From Xanthocytophaga agilis (lineage in GTDB: Bacteria > Bacteroidota > Bacteroidia > Cytophagales > 172606-1), in contig NZ_JASJOU010000011.1 in assembly GCF_030068605.1 (NCBI RefSeq), positions 1-64,000 on the forward strand: DNA of 64,000 bases, given 5' to 3'. The notes under the pieces are model-generated. The model ran no database searches. It saw only the letters and a program-made list of their open reading frames with translations, and had not been told where the DNA came from. How positions within the stretch are numbered: the stretch's first letter is position 1; the number at the start of each line of letters is the position of its first letter. This document shows, piece after piece, positions 8,929-18,859 of the stretch. Both the position numbers and the translations under genes were made by a program.

Positions 8929-11196
8929 ATGGCTTTTGATATTGAAATGATTAAAGGTGTCTATGCCAGAATGGGAGAACGCATTAGTGCTGCCCGTCAG
9001 GCTGTAGGACGTCCGTTGACCTTAGCAGAAAAGATTTTATATGGTCACTTATTCGAAGGCAAACCAACTAAACCATATGAGCGGGGTAAAGATTATGTAG
9101 ACTTTGCACCGGATCGTGTTGCGATGCAGGATGCAACAGCTCAGATGGCATTGCTTCAGTTTATGCAGGCAGGTCGTGCTCAGGTAGCCGTTCCAAGTAC
9201 TGTACATTGTGATCACCTGATTCAGGCAAAAGTTGGTGCAGAGAAAGATCTGGCAGTAGCAAAAGATATTAATAAAGAGGTATATGATTTTTTGGCTTCC
9301 GTTTCAGATAAATATGGTATTGGTTTCTGGAAAGCAGGTGCCGGGATCATTCACCAGGTAGTGCTTGAGAACTATGCATTTCCAGGTGGTATGATGATCG
9401 GTACAGACTCACACACACCGAATGCAGGCGGTCTTGGAATGATTGCAATTGGTGTTGGTGGTGCAGATGCATGTGATGTTATGGCAGGTCTGGCATGGGA
9501 ACTGAAGATGCCTAAACTGATTGGTGTTAAATTAACCGGAAAATTAAGTGGCTGGGTATCTGCGAAAGATGTTATTCTTTGGGTAGCAGGTCAGTTAACG
9601 GTAAAAGGTGGTACCGGATATATTGTAGAATATTTTGGAGAAGGAGCTGAAAGCTTGTCCGCAACGGGCAAAGCTACTATTTGTAACATGGGTGCAGAAA
9701 TTGGTGCTACCACATCTGTATTTGCCTACGATGAAAAAATGAAGGCTTATCTGGAATCTACCAGTCGTGCAGATGTAGCAGCAGAAGCAGACAAAGTAAA
9801 AGATAATTTACGTTCAGATGCTGAAGTGTATGCCGACCCTGCTAAATTCTATGATCAGTTACTGGAACTGAACCTATCAGAACTGGAACCTTATGTAAAC
9901 GGACCATATACTCCGGATCTGGCTTGGCCTATCTCTAAATTTGCTCAGGCGGTAAAAGAAAATAACTACCCTCAAAAACTGGAGGTAGGGCTGATTGGCT
10001 CTTGCACCAACTCCTCATATGAAGATATGACCCGTGCAGCATCTGTTGCAAAACAAGCTGCAACCAAAAAGCTAAAAGCAAAAGCTGAATTTACAGTTAC
10101 TCCTGGTTCTGAACTGGTACGTTACACAGCTGAACGAGACGGTTTGCTAGGTATTTTTGAAAGCATTGGTGGAGTGGTAATGGCTAACGCCTGTGGACCT
10201 TGTATCGGACAGTGGGCCCGTCATATTGACGATCCGAATCGTGCCAACTCTATCATTACTTCATTTAACCGTAACTTTGCGAAACGGAATGATGGTTTAT
10301 CTGCAACCCGTTCATTTGTAGCCTCTCCTGAGATTGTAACAGCCATGGTTATTGCAGGTGATCTGACTTTCAACCCAATGAAAGACAAGCTGATCAACGA
10401 AGATGGTCAGGAAGTTATGCTCGATGAGCCTGTTGGCTTGGAAGCTCCAACCAAAGGATATGCGGTAGAAGATGCTGGTTATCAAGCTCCAGCAGAAGAC
10501 GGTAGCAAAGTACAGGTACTTGTTGATCCCAAATCAGATCGTTTACAATTACTGGATCCATTTGCCCCATGGGAAGGTGTGGATTTGAAAGGATTGAAAT
10601 TGTTGATCAAAGCAAAAGGAAAATGTACTACTGACCATATCTCTATGGCAGGCCCTTGGTTAAAATACCGTGGTCACCTGGACAACATCTCCAATAATAT
10701 GCTGATTGGCGCATTAAATTATTACAATGATGCTACCAACAAAGTAAAAAATCAGCTGGATGGCAGCTATGATGAAGTCCCCAAAGTACAACGTGCATAC
10801 AAAGCCGCTGGTATTGGTTCTATTGTAGTAGGTGATGAAAACTATGGAGAAGGTTCTTCCCGTGAGCATGCAGCTATGGAGCCTCGTTTTCTGGGTGTAC
10901 GTGTGATTCTGGTAAAATCATTTGCCCGTATCCATGAAACCAACCTGAAAAAGCAAGGCATGCTGGCGCTAACTTTTGCAAATCCTGCTGACTATGACAA
11001 AATTCAGGAAGATGACAGCATTGATATCCTGGGTCTGACTACTTTTGCTCCCGGTGTTCCATTGACTATCGTTCTGAATCACAAAGATGGTTCTAAAGAC
11101 GAAATAAAAGCGAACCATACCTATAACGAGCAACAAATTGAATGGTTTAAAGCAGGTGCTGCATTGAACATCATTCGTCAGTCAGTAGCTCAATAA
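8929..11196 (+). CDS. acn: Aconitate hydratase
   Basis: This is a TCA-cycle enzyme that interconverts citrate and isocitrate through cis-aconitate using a [4Fe-4S] cluster. The 755 residues match the mitochondrial-type aconitase length. The three cluster ligands are visible: Cys in GSCTNSS (about residue 358) and the two Cys in [10 protein letters not shown] (about residue 420). The C-terminal swivel domain carries [19 protein letters not shown], with the substrate-binding Ser/Arg. A TTG six bases upstream (8923) is in frame, but the ATG at 8929 is preferred. It appears to be a single-gene unit, with a terminator-like hairpin at 11223-11256 and a perfect palindrome beyond. Confidence 0.96.
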   Translation: MAFDIEMIKGVYARMGERISAARQAVGRPLTLAEKILYGHLFEGKPTKPYERGKDYVDFAPDRVAMQDATAQMALLQFMQAGRAQVAVPSTVHCDHLIQAKVGAEKDLAVAKDINKEVYDFLASVSDKYGIGFWKAGAGIIHQVVLENYAFPGGMMIGTDSHTPNAGGLGMIAIGVGGADACDVMAGLAWELKMPKLIGVKLTGKLSGWVSAKDVILWVAGQLTVKGGTGYIVEYFGEGAESLSATGKATICNMGAEIGATTSVFAYDEKMKAYLESTSRADVAAEADKVKDNLRSDAEVYADPAKFYDQLLELNLSELEPYVNGPYTPDLAWPISKFAQAVKENNYPQKLEVGLIGSCTNSSYEDMTRAASVAKQAATKKLKAKAEFTVTPGSELVRYTAERDGLLGIFESIGGVVMANACGPCIGQWARHIDDPNRANSIITSFNRNFAKRNDGLSATRSFVASPEIVTAMVIAGDLTFNPMKDKLINEDGQEVMLDEPVGLEAPTKGYAVEDAGYQAPAEDGSKVQVLVDPKSDRLQLLDPFAPWEGVDLKGLKLLIKAKGKCTTDHISMAGPWLKYRGHLDNISNNMLIGALNYYNDATNKVKNQLDGSYDEVPKVQRAYKAAGIGSIVVGDENYGEGSSREHAAMEPRFLGVRVILVKSFARIHETNLKKQGMLALTFANPADYDKIQEDDSIDILGLTTFAPGVPLTIVLNHKDGSKDEIKANHTYNEQQIEWFKAGAALNIIRQSVAQ

Positions 11197-11222
11197 GCTT
11201 TAGATTGATATATAGCTATATA

Positions 11223-11256
11223 TAAAGTCTGGTTTTAAACCAGGCTTTATTTTTTG
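11223..11256 (+). terminator. Rho-independent terminator after aconitase
   Basis: The arms AAAGTCTGGTTT and AAACCAGGCTTT pair with one mismatch and are followed by ATTTTTTG, about 30 bp after the stop codon. This is a classical intrinsic terminator. Confidence 0.8.
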
Positions 11257-11272
11257 ATCAAACAAGCTTATA

Positions 11273-11328
11273 TTCTCTAAAATACAGAAGCCTCTATGAT
11301 ATCATAGAGGCTTCTGTATTTTAGAGAA
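11273..11328. terminator. 56-nt perfect palindrome, probable bidirectional terminator
   Basis: The left arm at 11273-11300 is the exact reverse complement of 11301-11328: 28 bp with no loop bases. It sits between the convergent aconitase and repeat-protein genes, 15 bp past the stop of the latter. A-rich and T-rich tracts inside the arms flank a GAAGCCTC/GAGGCTTC core, so it could terminate in both directions. Confidence 0.75.
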
Positions 11329-11342
11329 CACTAATCAATAAA

Positions 11343-14300
11343 TTATCTGATCAGCAGTATACCCCCTCTTCGCTCCACTGGAGCCTCTTCAGGATAATAT
11401 CGGGATGTGTATACAGCACGCCATGAATAGGTACCAGTAGGAGCATCCTGTCCTCTATATTTACCATCCCATAGTGGAAAAGCATCACCTGTAGCCGCCT
11501 CATATAGATTAGTAGTTTCAAAAGCATATACAACTTCACCCCAGCGATTAAAAATCATAATCTTAAACGACCCCACATGCTTTGAAAATACTTCCAGCAC
11601 ATCATTGTGTCCATCAGAATTTGGGGAGAAAGCCTGTGGAAGTTCCAGTATAGGCCTACATATATTAACTACTCTTACAGTATCTCTACCTGGACATACA
11701 CTACCATTATTGACAGTGACTACATATGTTCCTAATTGAGTAACTGTGAGCTTTTGTTCAGTTCCTAAAACTGTTGCACTACCTGCAAGTGTCCAGACAT
11801 AGGTATAGTTGGTACCTGGTCCCGCATCCAATGTAACATTGTTTGCGCCCTCTTCCAGACACAGTGCTACTTGTCTTTGTACTACATTTACAACTGGAGC
11901 AGTCAAATACGTAATTTTAATTGTATCACTTATAGTACAAGATCCAGAAGTAACAGCAACGCTGTATGTACCTGCCGAGCTAACTGTAATAGTAGGCGTG
12001 GTAGCTCCTGTACTCCACTTGTATGTGACACCTGTACCTGAAACTGTAGCATTTAATACAACAGGATTGCCTGCACATACAGCGGTATCATTACCTAGAT
12101 TTACTACAGGGGCCTCAATAATTGTTACTGTAACAGCAATTACAGGACTTTCACATCCAACAATTTGACTCACATAGTAGGTGGTAGTGCCTGGAGTATC
12201 AGTATTGAGCGTAGACAGATAAGTAGGTGAATCACTTAAGAACTGCGTTTTGTCAGCATCTGCATACCATCTAACTGATCCTGTTAATCCAACGCTTGGT
12301 ATAGGATTTCCAGCACAAACTGGACCCGGAGGTGTAGGAGAAGGTGCATCAGGTGGTTTAACAAATGGAGTGGTAGATACAGTATCTACACAATTGGTAG
12401 CAGTATTACGTGCTATTAGCTTGTATTCACCTGAAATTGTTGCAGTAATTTGTGTTCCGGAAACACTTGTACCATCTGGACGAACCCAGGTGTAGCTATC
12501 AAAAGCTGGACTGGTATTTGCCGTCAATACTACACTACTACCTTCACATACAGGTGTATAATTTGCAATTGAAGCTGTACCTGGAGACCCCAAGGTAATA
12601 ACTACAGTGTCTTTGGCTACACAGCCTGTAGACCCTGTAGCTGACAAAATATATGTTCCCGCTTGTGTTACAGTAGCAGTTCCATCTGCATTTGTAGTAA
12701 TAGCAGTACCATCCAATCTATTCCATTGGAAAGAAGAAACATCACCCAGTACACCTGTTGCTGATAATTGAGCAGTCTGACAGTCTATAACAGTGCCCAC
12801 ACCTTGTACCTGAGGCTTACCTGGAGCAGCTTTTACTTCATATGTAAAAGAAAATGTACAGCCAGAACCGCCATAATTACCTGTCAGTAAATAAGATCCT
12901 GGGATTAAGCCAGCAATGGTAAGTTTGCTAGTTAAACTACTTCCACTGCTAACAACAGATCCATCTGTAGTTGCTAATTGATAAGAGGTAATGTTAGATG
13001 TAGAAGGAGTTAACTCTAATGTACCAGTAGTTTGATCACAAGTTAACTGCACAGGTGCGTTGCTTGTAAACTGAGGTGCATCTGCTGAATTATCTCCTAT
13101 TGAGAATGGAATCGTAGTAAGACAGATCGTAGGACCCATAATTACCAAATAATAGGTACCTGGTGCTCTATTCTCTATACCTGTGATTTGTCCAATACCA
13201 CTAGGAAATAAAGGACTACGATCACTATCCAACCATGTATAAATATAAGTACCCTTATCTGGATCTGTAGTCGTCAATTCAGCAGCACCATCTCCAGCAG
13301 TACAACTAGATGAAGGTTTAGTAGTTATTGTTACATTAGGATTCTTTCTCACACCAATAGAAATAGTATCACTATCAGTACAGCCGGTTACGGCATCCGT
13401 CACCTTTACCAGATAAGAAACATTGGCCGTAGGCGATACAGAAAAAGTCTGGGTAGTACTCAAAACTTGTGTATTACCCAATTGGTACCATTCATACTTA
13501 GCACCAGGATTGCCGGCATTCAGCACTAGTGTGCTCTGACTACACAAAAGCGTATCGTTACCTAAATTGACATCGATAGAACTATAGCTAACACGCATGC
13601 TATCCGTTACAGAGCATTGTCCCGTAGAAACAATCACCGTATACACTCCAGGCAATGTTGCACTAAATGTTCCACCTCCGGGAATACTATCTTTAGCTGG
13701 TGTAATCCAGGTATAAGAAACTGTTCCGGAAGGACCTGGTATATTCCGATAGGGATCTAATGTCACCACTGTTCCTGCACAAACGGAAGTATCCCGCATA
13801 TTGGTAAGAGGTGGTTGAAGAGGAATAATAACTGTTTGTGGATCTATAACCTCAGACTGACAGTCGTTAGTAATAGTCAATGCAGCTTTGTAGCTTCCCG
13901 GGCCCGGAAAGGTAACAGCGATACTATCATTTACACCCAAGCCACCATCAGGTACTATCAGAGAAAAAGGCACATTGGAGACAGTAGCTCCTGTAAATGT
14001 CCAGGCATACGAAGATTTGGTTGGATCTCCGCCTGCCCTATCTGGACTAGCCTTAAATGTAATTGTCACAGGTTTACCTTCCAGCGTACAAGGTGCATCG
14101 GAAAAGGTAAAACGTTGTCCATATGCATCATTTTGTGGTGGACCCGTATTAGGTAAACCCAATTCGCTAGTAGCAGTTAATGTAACAGCATTCGCATTAT
14201 AACCAGCACTAGCTAAAGTGGTATAGTTTGTAATCTGACCTAATGATGTCTGACCTTGTTGAGCCACATAGAGATTTTGACCATTGGGATCAAGTTGTAA

Positions 14301-15878
14301 GGCTCCAATTGTGTAGCTGGTAGTGGCAAAAATAGAACGTTTTGTCTTTTGGATCAAACTATCTACTCCTGAACGCAGATCAAACCCAAGAATACGGGAG
14401 CTGTCAGCACCACTCCCTGCCAATGATACATATAAAGTACTATCCTCCACAATCTCCACTCCATACGCTTTGGGAGGTGCAGTACCAAGATTGATTGTAA
14501 TAGGAGGAGATTTTACTTCTCCAGTCTCACTATCAAATGGAAATACTTGTACAATATTTTCTTCACCATTTGCTCCAGGTATCACAACAACAACTTTATC
14601 TTCGTATGCTTTTAGATATCCTTCGCCATTTTCTGTACTGGCTCCATGTACATTTCCTACATTATAAGTTTTAGAAGAACCTAAACCACTGGCGGTTAAT
14701 GGATACACCCGAAATGTATTGGTATTGAAATCATGAGTTACAATCCAGGTAGTAGCATCTCCTGTTGTTGCTGTAGACTTAACCGAAACTACACGTTCTG
14801 TACTGGAACTATACAAAATCACATTTTTTCGAGTCACCTGGCCAAGCCCACCATTTAAGCGCATATCCACAATACTATATTCTAATACTGAGCCCGTTGA
14901 GGAAATGTCTGTCGTTGTAAATACATAATACACAGGCTCACAATCATTACAACCGGGTTGGGCAACAATCAACACAGCCTGTGTCGAATTTTCACCTCCA
15001 TGTAGTCCATTATTAGCAGCAACAGTGACATTGTTTCCATTAACATCTTTCATAGGAGCTCCGGTTTTATCATAGACATTTCTACCATCCGTATAAAACA
15101 GAAACTTTCCAGATGCATCTGAAATAGCAGAGGTACCTTCGGGAGTGTTTGCACTACCAGTAGTTGCTTCTGGTCCTGACGTGTTATAGAAAATTACTCC
15201 GGACCCATTACCAAAATACCAACGGGAAATTTCTTTCTTTTCCTGTTGGTCTTGTTCACTGGGTTTATATACCTTTAGATTGACTTTATTAGTTTTCGAG
15301 CAGCCTGTATTAGGATCTGTAATCGTTACGGAATAACAGCCAACAGTATCTACTGTAATGGTTGGAGTAGTTGCACCTGTAGACCATAAATAAGTAGCAC
15401 CAGCAGGAGCACTTCCACCCTGCTGAAAGACGGCCTGTAATGTAATAGAGGTTCCCTTACAGATTTCCTCTTCCTGAGGTCCCATATTATTATCAGGACC
15501 TATAGTAAAATCACTGACACCCTGCTGCACAGTTGCGGCTTTGGTGCTACAAACCAAGGTATCAGTACCTCTGATCACTGAAAGGGAGATCTGATAAGAA
15601 CCAGGATTTCCAAAGGAATAAACCAGATCTTTTGTCTGAACAGTATCCACATCTCCATCTGGAGCAGTAACATACCAGATATACCCTGCAATTCCTGAGG
15701 TATCCTGGCCTAAAGGAATGAGAGTACCTCCAGCACAATTACCTCCAGCACAAATTGTAGGTGGAATAGTGAAGTCCGGACACTGTGCATTGACTATTGA
15801 AATACTGGAAATAAATAGAATACACAATAAGCTCACTGAGCGCAGATACCTTGGTATCTTTTTGCAGGCCAGAACCAT
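11343..15878 (-). CDS. T9SS type-B sorted multidomain surface protein
   Basis: A protein of about 1,511 residues. The start at 15876-15878 puts a clean signal peptide first (MVLACKKIPRYLRSVSLLC...NAQ); an in-frame ATG at 15935 would add 19 unlikely residues. It has N-terminal PKD-like modules, a propeller-like stretch around residues 220-580 (FLFYTDGRNVYDKTG, WIVTHDFNTNTFRVYPL), then many Ig/PKD-like modules with Cys-containing linkers such as VCAGTVVTL and VCEGSSVVL. The C-terminus (LPQAFSPNSDGHNDVLEV, FNRWGEVVY, WDGKYRG, PTGTYSW) is the gliding-motility-associated domain (CHU_C), the T9SS type-B sorting signal. It is divergent from a PorP/SprF gene, which is a typical partner. Its ligand is unknown. 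Confidence 0.9.
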   Translation of the reverse strand: MVLACKKIPRYLRSVSLLCILFISSISIVNAQCPDFTIPPTICAGGNCAGGTLIPLGQDTSGIAGYIWYVTAPDGDVDTVQTKDLVYSFGNPGSYQISLSVIRGTDTLVCSTKAATVQQGVSDFTIGPDNNMGPQEEEICKGTSITLQAVFQQGGSAPAGATYLWSTGATTPTITVDTVGCYSVTITDPNTGCSKTNKVNLKVYKPSEQDQQEKKEISRWYFGNGSGVIFYNTSGPEATTGSANTPEGTSAISDASGKFLFYTDGRNVYDKTGAPMKDVNGNNVTVAANNGLHGGENSTQAVLIVAQPGCNDCEPVYYVFTTTDISSTGSVLEYSIVDMRLNGGLGQVTRKNVILYSSSTERVVSVKSTATTGDATTWIVTHDFNTNTFRVYPLTASGLGSSKTYNVGNVHGASTENGEGYLKAYEDKVVVVIPGANGEENIVQVFPFDSETGEVKSPPITINLGTAPPKAYGVEIVEDSTLYVSLAGSGADSSRILGFDLRSGVDSLIQKTKRSIFATTSYTIGALQLDPNGQNLYVAQQGQTSLGQITNYTTLASAGYNANAVTLTATSELGLPNTGPPQNDAYGQRFTFSDAPCTLEGKPVTITFKASPDRAGGDPTKSSYAWTFTGATVSNVPFSLIVPDGGLGVNDSIAVTFPGPGSYKAALTITNDCQSEVIDPQTVIIPLQPPLTNMRDTSVCAGTVVTLDPYRNIPGPSGTVSYTWITPAKDSIPGGGTFSATLPGVYTVIVSTGQCSVTDSMRVSYSSIDVNLGNDTLLCSQSTLVLNAGNPGAKYEWYQLGNTQVLSTTQTFSVSPTANVSYLVKVTDAVTGCTDSDTISIGVRKNPNVTITTKPSSSCTAGDGAAELTTTDPDKGTYIYTWLDSDRSPLFPSGIGQITGIENRAPGTYYLVIMGPTICLTTIPFSIGDNSADAPQFTSNAPVQLTCDQTTGTLELTPSTSNITSYQLATTDGSVVSSGSSLTSKLTIAGLIPGSYLLTGNYGGSGCTFSFTYEVKAAPGKPQVQGVGTVIDCQTAQLSATGVLGDVSSFQWNRLDGTAITTNADGTATVTQAGTYILSATGSTGCVAKDTVVITLGSPGTASIANYTPVCEGSSVVLTANTSPAFDSYTWVRPDGTSVSGTQITATISGEYKLIARNTATNCVDTVSTTPFVKPPDAPSPTPPGPVCAGNPIPSVGLTGSVRWYADADKTQFLSDSPTYLSTLNTDTPGTTTYYVSQIVGCESPVIAVTVTIIEAPVVNLGNDTAVCAGNPVVLNATVSGTGVTYKWSTGATTPTITVSSAGTYSVAVTSGSCTISDTIKITYLTAPVVNVVQRQVALCLEEGANNVTLDAGPGTNYTYVWTLAGSATVLGTEQKLTVTQLGTYVVTVNNGSVCPGRDTVRVVNICRPILELPQAFSPNSDGHNDVLEVFSKHVGSFKIMIFNRWGEVVYAFETTNLYEAATGDAFPLWDGKYRGQDAPTGTYSWRAVYTSRYYPEEAPVERRGGILLIR

Positions 15879-16488
15879 AGCAGTTGAAACGTGTAAAGTA
15901 GTCTTGTTATCAGAATAATTAAGTTGTATGATCACAGAGGATTTGTGTTTAACTAACGAATAATATCACAAAACATTTTATAAAATACCTGGAACCGAAA
16001 GTACAAGAACCCAAAATCTATAATTAACTCTCAGTATCAATTGTATTGAAACAGCCTAAGACATCATAAAGGCAATAACCTACTGACATGCACATCAATA
16101 CATCTAAAGATTAAACCATTCGGGTTATGGTATATAAAAACTGGCTATCATAACATGTATACAGCAGTCAACAGACCATTTTCCACTAAACTCTATCTTT
16201 AGATATACGCAGCAAAATAACGGTAAAAAAGTAATTTTCCGCATGTTTATTACATGATTCTGTATGGTTTGATAACTGGAGACTGCTTCTGTAAATATAT
16301 CAGGCTGATTGTGAAAACTTTCCTTTAAGACAACTGGTTGACTATGAACTACTACTTTTAAAACAAGCTAACTATATAAAATCATTTTTGAGCAACGCTC
16401 AATTTTTTTCTAATTTTAGCGTTGGAATCATACATTGGTCTATTTCTTTTACATTGGTGCTCTATAATCTCAACGTATACCAATATTC
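15879..16488. other. Divergent intergenic region
   Basis: About 600 bp between the type-B surface protein (minus) and the PorP/SprF gene (plus). It is AT-rich with no convincing coding frame. The only structured signal I see is the promoter-like block with an inverted repeat at 16385-16418. Confidence 0.6.
16385..16418 (+). promoter_or_regulatory. Candidate porP/sprF promoter with an inverted repeat in its spacer
   Basis: A TTG (16388-16390) lies 20 bp before TAATTTTA (16411-16418), one mismatch from TAnnTTTG. An inverted repeat, TTGAGC-AAC-GCTCAA (16388-16402), overlaps the -33 element and the spacer, as an operator would. The box ends 70 bp before the start codon. Confidence 0.4.
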
Positions 16489-17526
16489 ATGCGAAAGATT
16501 TTATCTATAATTTTGATTGTTTTCTGCAATCTTGTTGCCTGGGCTCAGGATCCTCAGTTCTCACAGTTTTATGCCAATCCTCTTTATTTGAATCCGGCGT
16601 TGGCAGGAGGGGCGCATGCAACACGCCTTACAGCAAACTATCGGCATCAGTGGCCAGCTTTGGATGCTAATTATCTTACGTATTCTGCAGGAGTAGATAC
16701 CTATCTTCCCAGAATCAATAGTGGGATTGGTTTAATCATTATGCGGGATCAGCAAGCCTTTGCACGGTATAATTCGATTGATATAGGTGCACAATATGCT
16801 TATGAATTGCAGGTGAGTAATTTAATAGCTGTTCGGGCGGGCCTGCAATTCTCCTATGTAAACCGTAGTATCAACTATTTTGGTCTCACTTTCGGGGATC
16901 AGTTTGACGGAAAAGGAGGTTTTACACTTCCTAGCGACGATGATCTGGCCAATAATAAAAATCCTGCGGCACTAAATTACCTGAATGTTTCTGCAGGAGG
17001 TATGGTATATACCAGTCGGGCCTGGTTGGGCTTCTCTGCTCATAATCTGACACGCCCGAATCAAGCTTATACGGAGACAAACAGCCCTCTCCCTGTGCGG
17101 TTTACGGTACATGGAGGAATTAAAATCCCATTGGATGATAATACAAAACATGGTTTGGCAGAGGATAAAACAGCACCAGAACGCAGTATTAGTCCTGTAT
17201 TCCTTTACAAAGCACAAGGCAAATACGATCAGTTTGATGTAGGTATGTATCTTACTTATGAACCAGTAGTATTTGGTATATGGTACAGAGGACTCCCTAT
17301 CAAACGTTATGAAGTAGGTATTAACAATAATGACGCAATGGTATTTTTGGTTGGATTTAAACAGTCAGGATTGTCCATTGGCTATAGTTATGACCTCACA
17401 ATTTCCAATCTGGGAACAGCTACTGGTGGTTCTCATGAACTATCTCTTTCGTACGAATTTCCACCAGCTGCCCCCAAAAAACATGTTAAGCGAAGAGTGA
17501 AACGATTGCCTTGTCCAAAATTTTAA
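16489..17526 (+). CDS. PorP/SprF family type IX secretion outer-membrane protein
   Basis: A 345-residue predicted outer-membrane beta-barrel. It starts with a signal peptide (MRKILSIILIVFCNLVAWAQ) followed by the family hallmark DPQFSQFYANPLYLNPALAG. Later family features include the repeated short strands and KRYEVGINNNDAMVFLVGFK; the C-terminus is basic. PorP/SprF proteins are needed for secretion or surface attachment of specific type-B T9SS substrates. The gene is divergent from such a substrate (11343-15878), which is its probable client. It is followed by a strong terminator, so it is a single-gene unit. Confidence 0.93.
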   Translation: MRKILSIILIVFCNLVAWAQDPQFSQFYANPLYLNPALAGGAHATRLTANYRHQWPALDANYLTYSAGVDTYLPRINSGIGLIIMRDQQAFARYNSIDIGAQYAYELQVSNLIAVRAGLQFSYVNRSINYFGLTFGDQFDGKGGFTLPSDDDLANNKNPAALNYLNVSAGGMVYTSRAWLGFSAHNLTRPNQAYTETNSPLPVRFTVHGGIKIPLDDNTKHGLAEDKTAPERSISPVFLYKAQGKYDQFDVGMYLTYEPVVFGIWYRGLPIKRYEVGINNNDAMVFLVGFKQSGLSIGYSYDLTISNLGTATGGSHELSLSYEFPPAAPKKHVKRRVKRLPCPKF

Positions 17527-17538
17527 TCCAACTTTCAC

Positions 17539-17568
17539 AGCCGCAACCAAAAGATTGCGGCTTTTTTT
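17539..17568 (+). terminator. Intrinsic terminator after porP/sprF
   Basis: AGCCGCAA (17539-17546) pairs perfectly with TTGCGGCT (17555-17562), followed directly by a run of T. It begins 12 bp after the stop codon. Confidence 0.9.
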
Positions 17569-17747
17569 ATGATTTATAAGGCACCTTCTCTTTATAGATC
17601 TTTAATCACTCTAGTCAGCTCTATTGCATTTTTTGTAGAAATGAGGTTTTCCATGCAACTTTCTATGTTGTATTCTCATCTTATAGGTGTTTTGCTACTA
17701 CAACTATACATGTTCACTAATTATCAACCTGACAACACGCTCTATCT

Positions 17748-18476
17748 ATGAAAACCAGAATAACTCTTCTCACATTCGTTTTAAATTGTATTGTGAATAT
17801 CTACCTTACTTCCTTTGCACAGGACAGGATTAAAGGCAATGGTCACATTGTGGAAAAGACATTTTCAGTAAGTTCATTTGATGAGATTAAAATCGAAGGT
17901 GTATTTACTATACATCTTACTCAAGGAAATACAGAATCTGTAAAAATAGCTATTGATGATAATCTGCTTCAATATATTACTGTTGAAAATGAAAACGATC
18001 GGTTAATCGTAAAATGGACAAAAAACCAACATCAATCTATTAACAATGTAAAATCAGATCTCTATATCACTTTTAAGAATCTTCAGGAACTCAATCTTAA
18101 TCATGTTGGAAAGCTTCAAACTACAAACACGTTGAAATTACAGGATCTGGTTGTAAATGTGAATAGTGTTGGCGAAACAAATTTGACTCTCAATGCACAA
18201 TCGCTTACTATTCGCCATGATGGAGTTGGTAGTCTAAACCTCGACGGAACAGCCAAGGAGGCAACAATCAAATGTTCAGGAGTTGGCAGTCTAAAAGCGT
18301 TTGATCTTGTTGTTGATAAGCTCAACCTAAACTGTAGTGGTGTAGGTAGTGCCGAAGTGACTGCAGAAAAAGAAATCTCCATTAGTGCCAGTGGGGTTGG
18401 AGGAGTGCGGTATCAGGGAAATGCAAAAACACTTCAATTGAATGCATCTGGAATTGGCAAAGTAAAAAAAGTATAA
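17748..18476 (+). CDS. Head GIN domain (DUF2807) secreted protein
   Basis: A 242-residue protein with an N-terminal signal peptide (MKTRITLLTFVLNCIVNIYL...FAQ) and a DUF2807 'head GIN' fold. The opening KTFSVSSFDEIKIEGVFTIH is the family's first strand pair, and the C-terminal half is a regular right-handed solenoid with repeated G-V-G-S turns (HDGVGSLNLDG, CSGVGSLKAF, CSGVGSAEV, ASGVGGVRY). Family members are labelled putative adhesins in Bacteroidota; their true function is unknown. It stands alone between terminators. Confidence 0.88.
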   Translation: MKTRITLLTFVLNCIVNIYLTSFAQDRIKGNGHIVEKTFSVSSFDEIKIEGVFTIHLTQGNTESVKIAIDDNLLQYITVENENDRLIVKWTKNQHQSINNVKSDLYITFKNLQELNLNHVGKLQTTNTLKLQDLVVNVNSVGETNLTLNAQSLTIRHDGVGSLNLDGTAKEATIKCSGVGSLKAFDLVVDKLNLNCSGVGSAEVTAEKEISISASGVGGVRYQGNAKTLQLNASGIGKVKKV

Positions 18477-18572
18477 TCTAGAAATTCTATAAGGAGTTCA
18501 TACTATACAGGCATCTTCTCTTGGTTTTTAGTTAACATTCTGATTAAATTTATTACACTTTGATACTTTCAG

Positions 18573-18604
18573 AATCCGGAGGATAAGCTCTCCGGATTTT
18601 TTTA
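18573..18604 (+). terminator. Intrinsic terminator after the DUF2807 gene
   Basis: AATCCGGA (18573-18580) and TCCGGATT (18591-18598) form the stem and a T-tract follows. It lies about 100 bp after the stop codon. Confidence 0.85.
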
Positions 18605-18694
18605 TTTAACCATTACTATATTATTGTCAATTAGTTGTATTTTCAAACCCATTTTTAGTATAGTGCAATACTCATACTATTTGCTATTTGACAA

Positions 18695-18721
18695 AAATGT
18701 ATCTCTTTTGCAGATACATTT
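18695..18721. promoter_or_regulatory. Perfect 10-bp inverted repeat upstream of the E1 gene
   Basis: AAATGTATCT (18695-18704) and AGATACATTT (18712-18721) are exact reverse complements separated by 7 bases, centred about 150 bp before the E1 start. No T-tract follows on the plus strand. It could be an operator for the dehydrogenase gene. Confidence 0.45.
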
Positions 18722-18859
18722 CAATGGATACCCTACATCCTGACAACAGACTATCAACCTGTATCGGGCTCCGGTACTCTTGTGCAGAGTCTGGAAAAAC
18801 AATTTCTTGCACCTTAAAAATTTTATAATTATTACAGTTTTCAGCTGAGTCATTCGACG

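Larger units (their letters stand above)
18477..18859. other. Intergenic region with terminator and upstream hairpin
   Basis: About 380 bp. It holds the terminator at 18573-18604 and an inverted repeat at 18695-18721. I see no credible gene. Confidence 0.6.

Noticed and set aside
17569-17751. A 60-residue frame before the DUF2807 gene
   Set aside because: It starts at the edge of the porP/sprF terminator, has no ribosome site and low-complexity composition.
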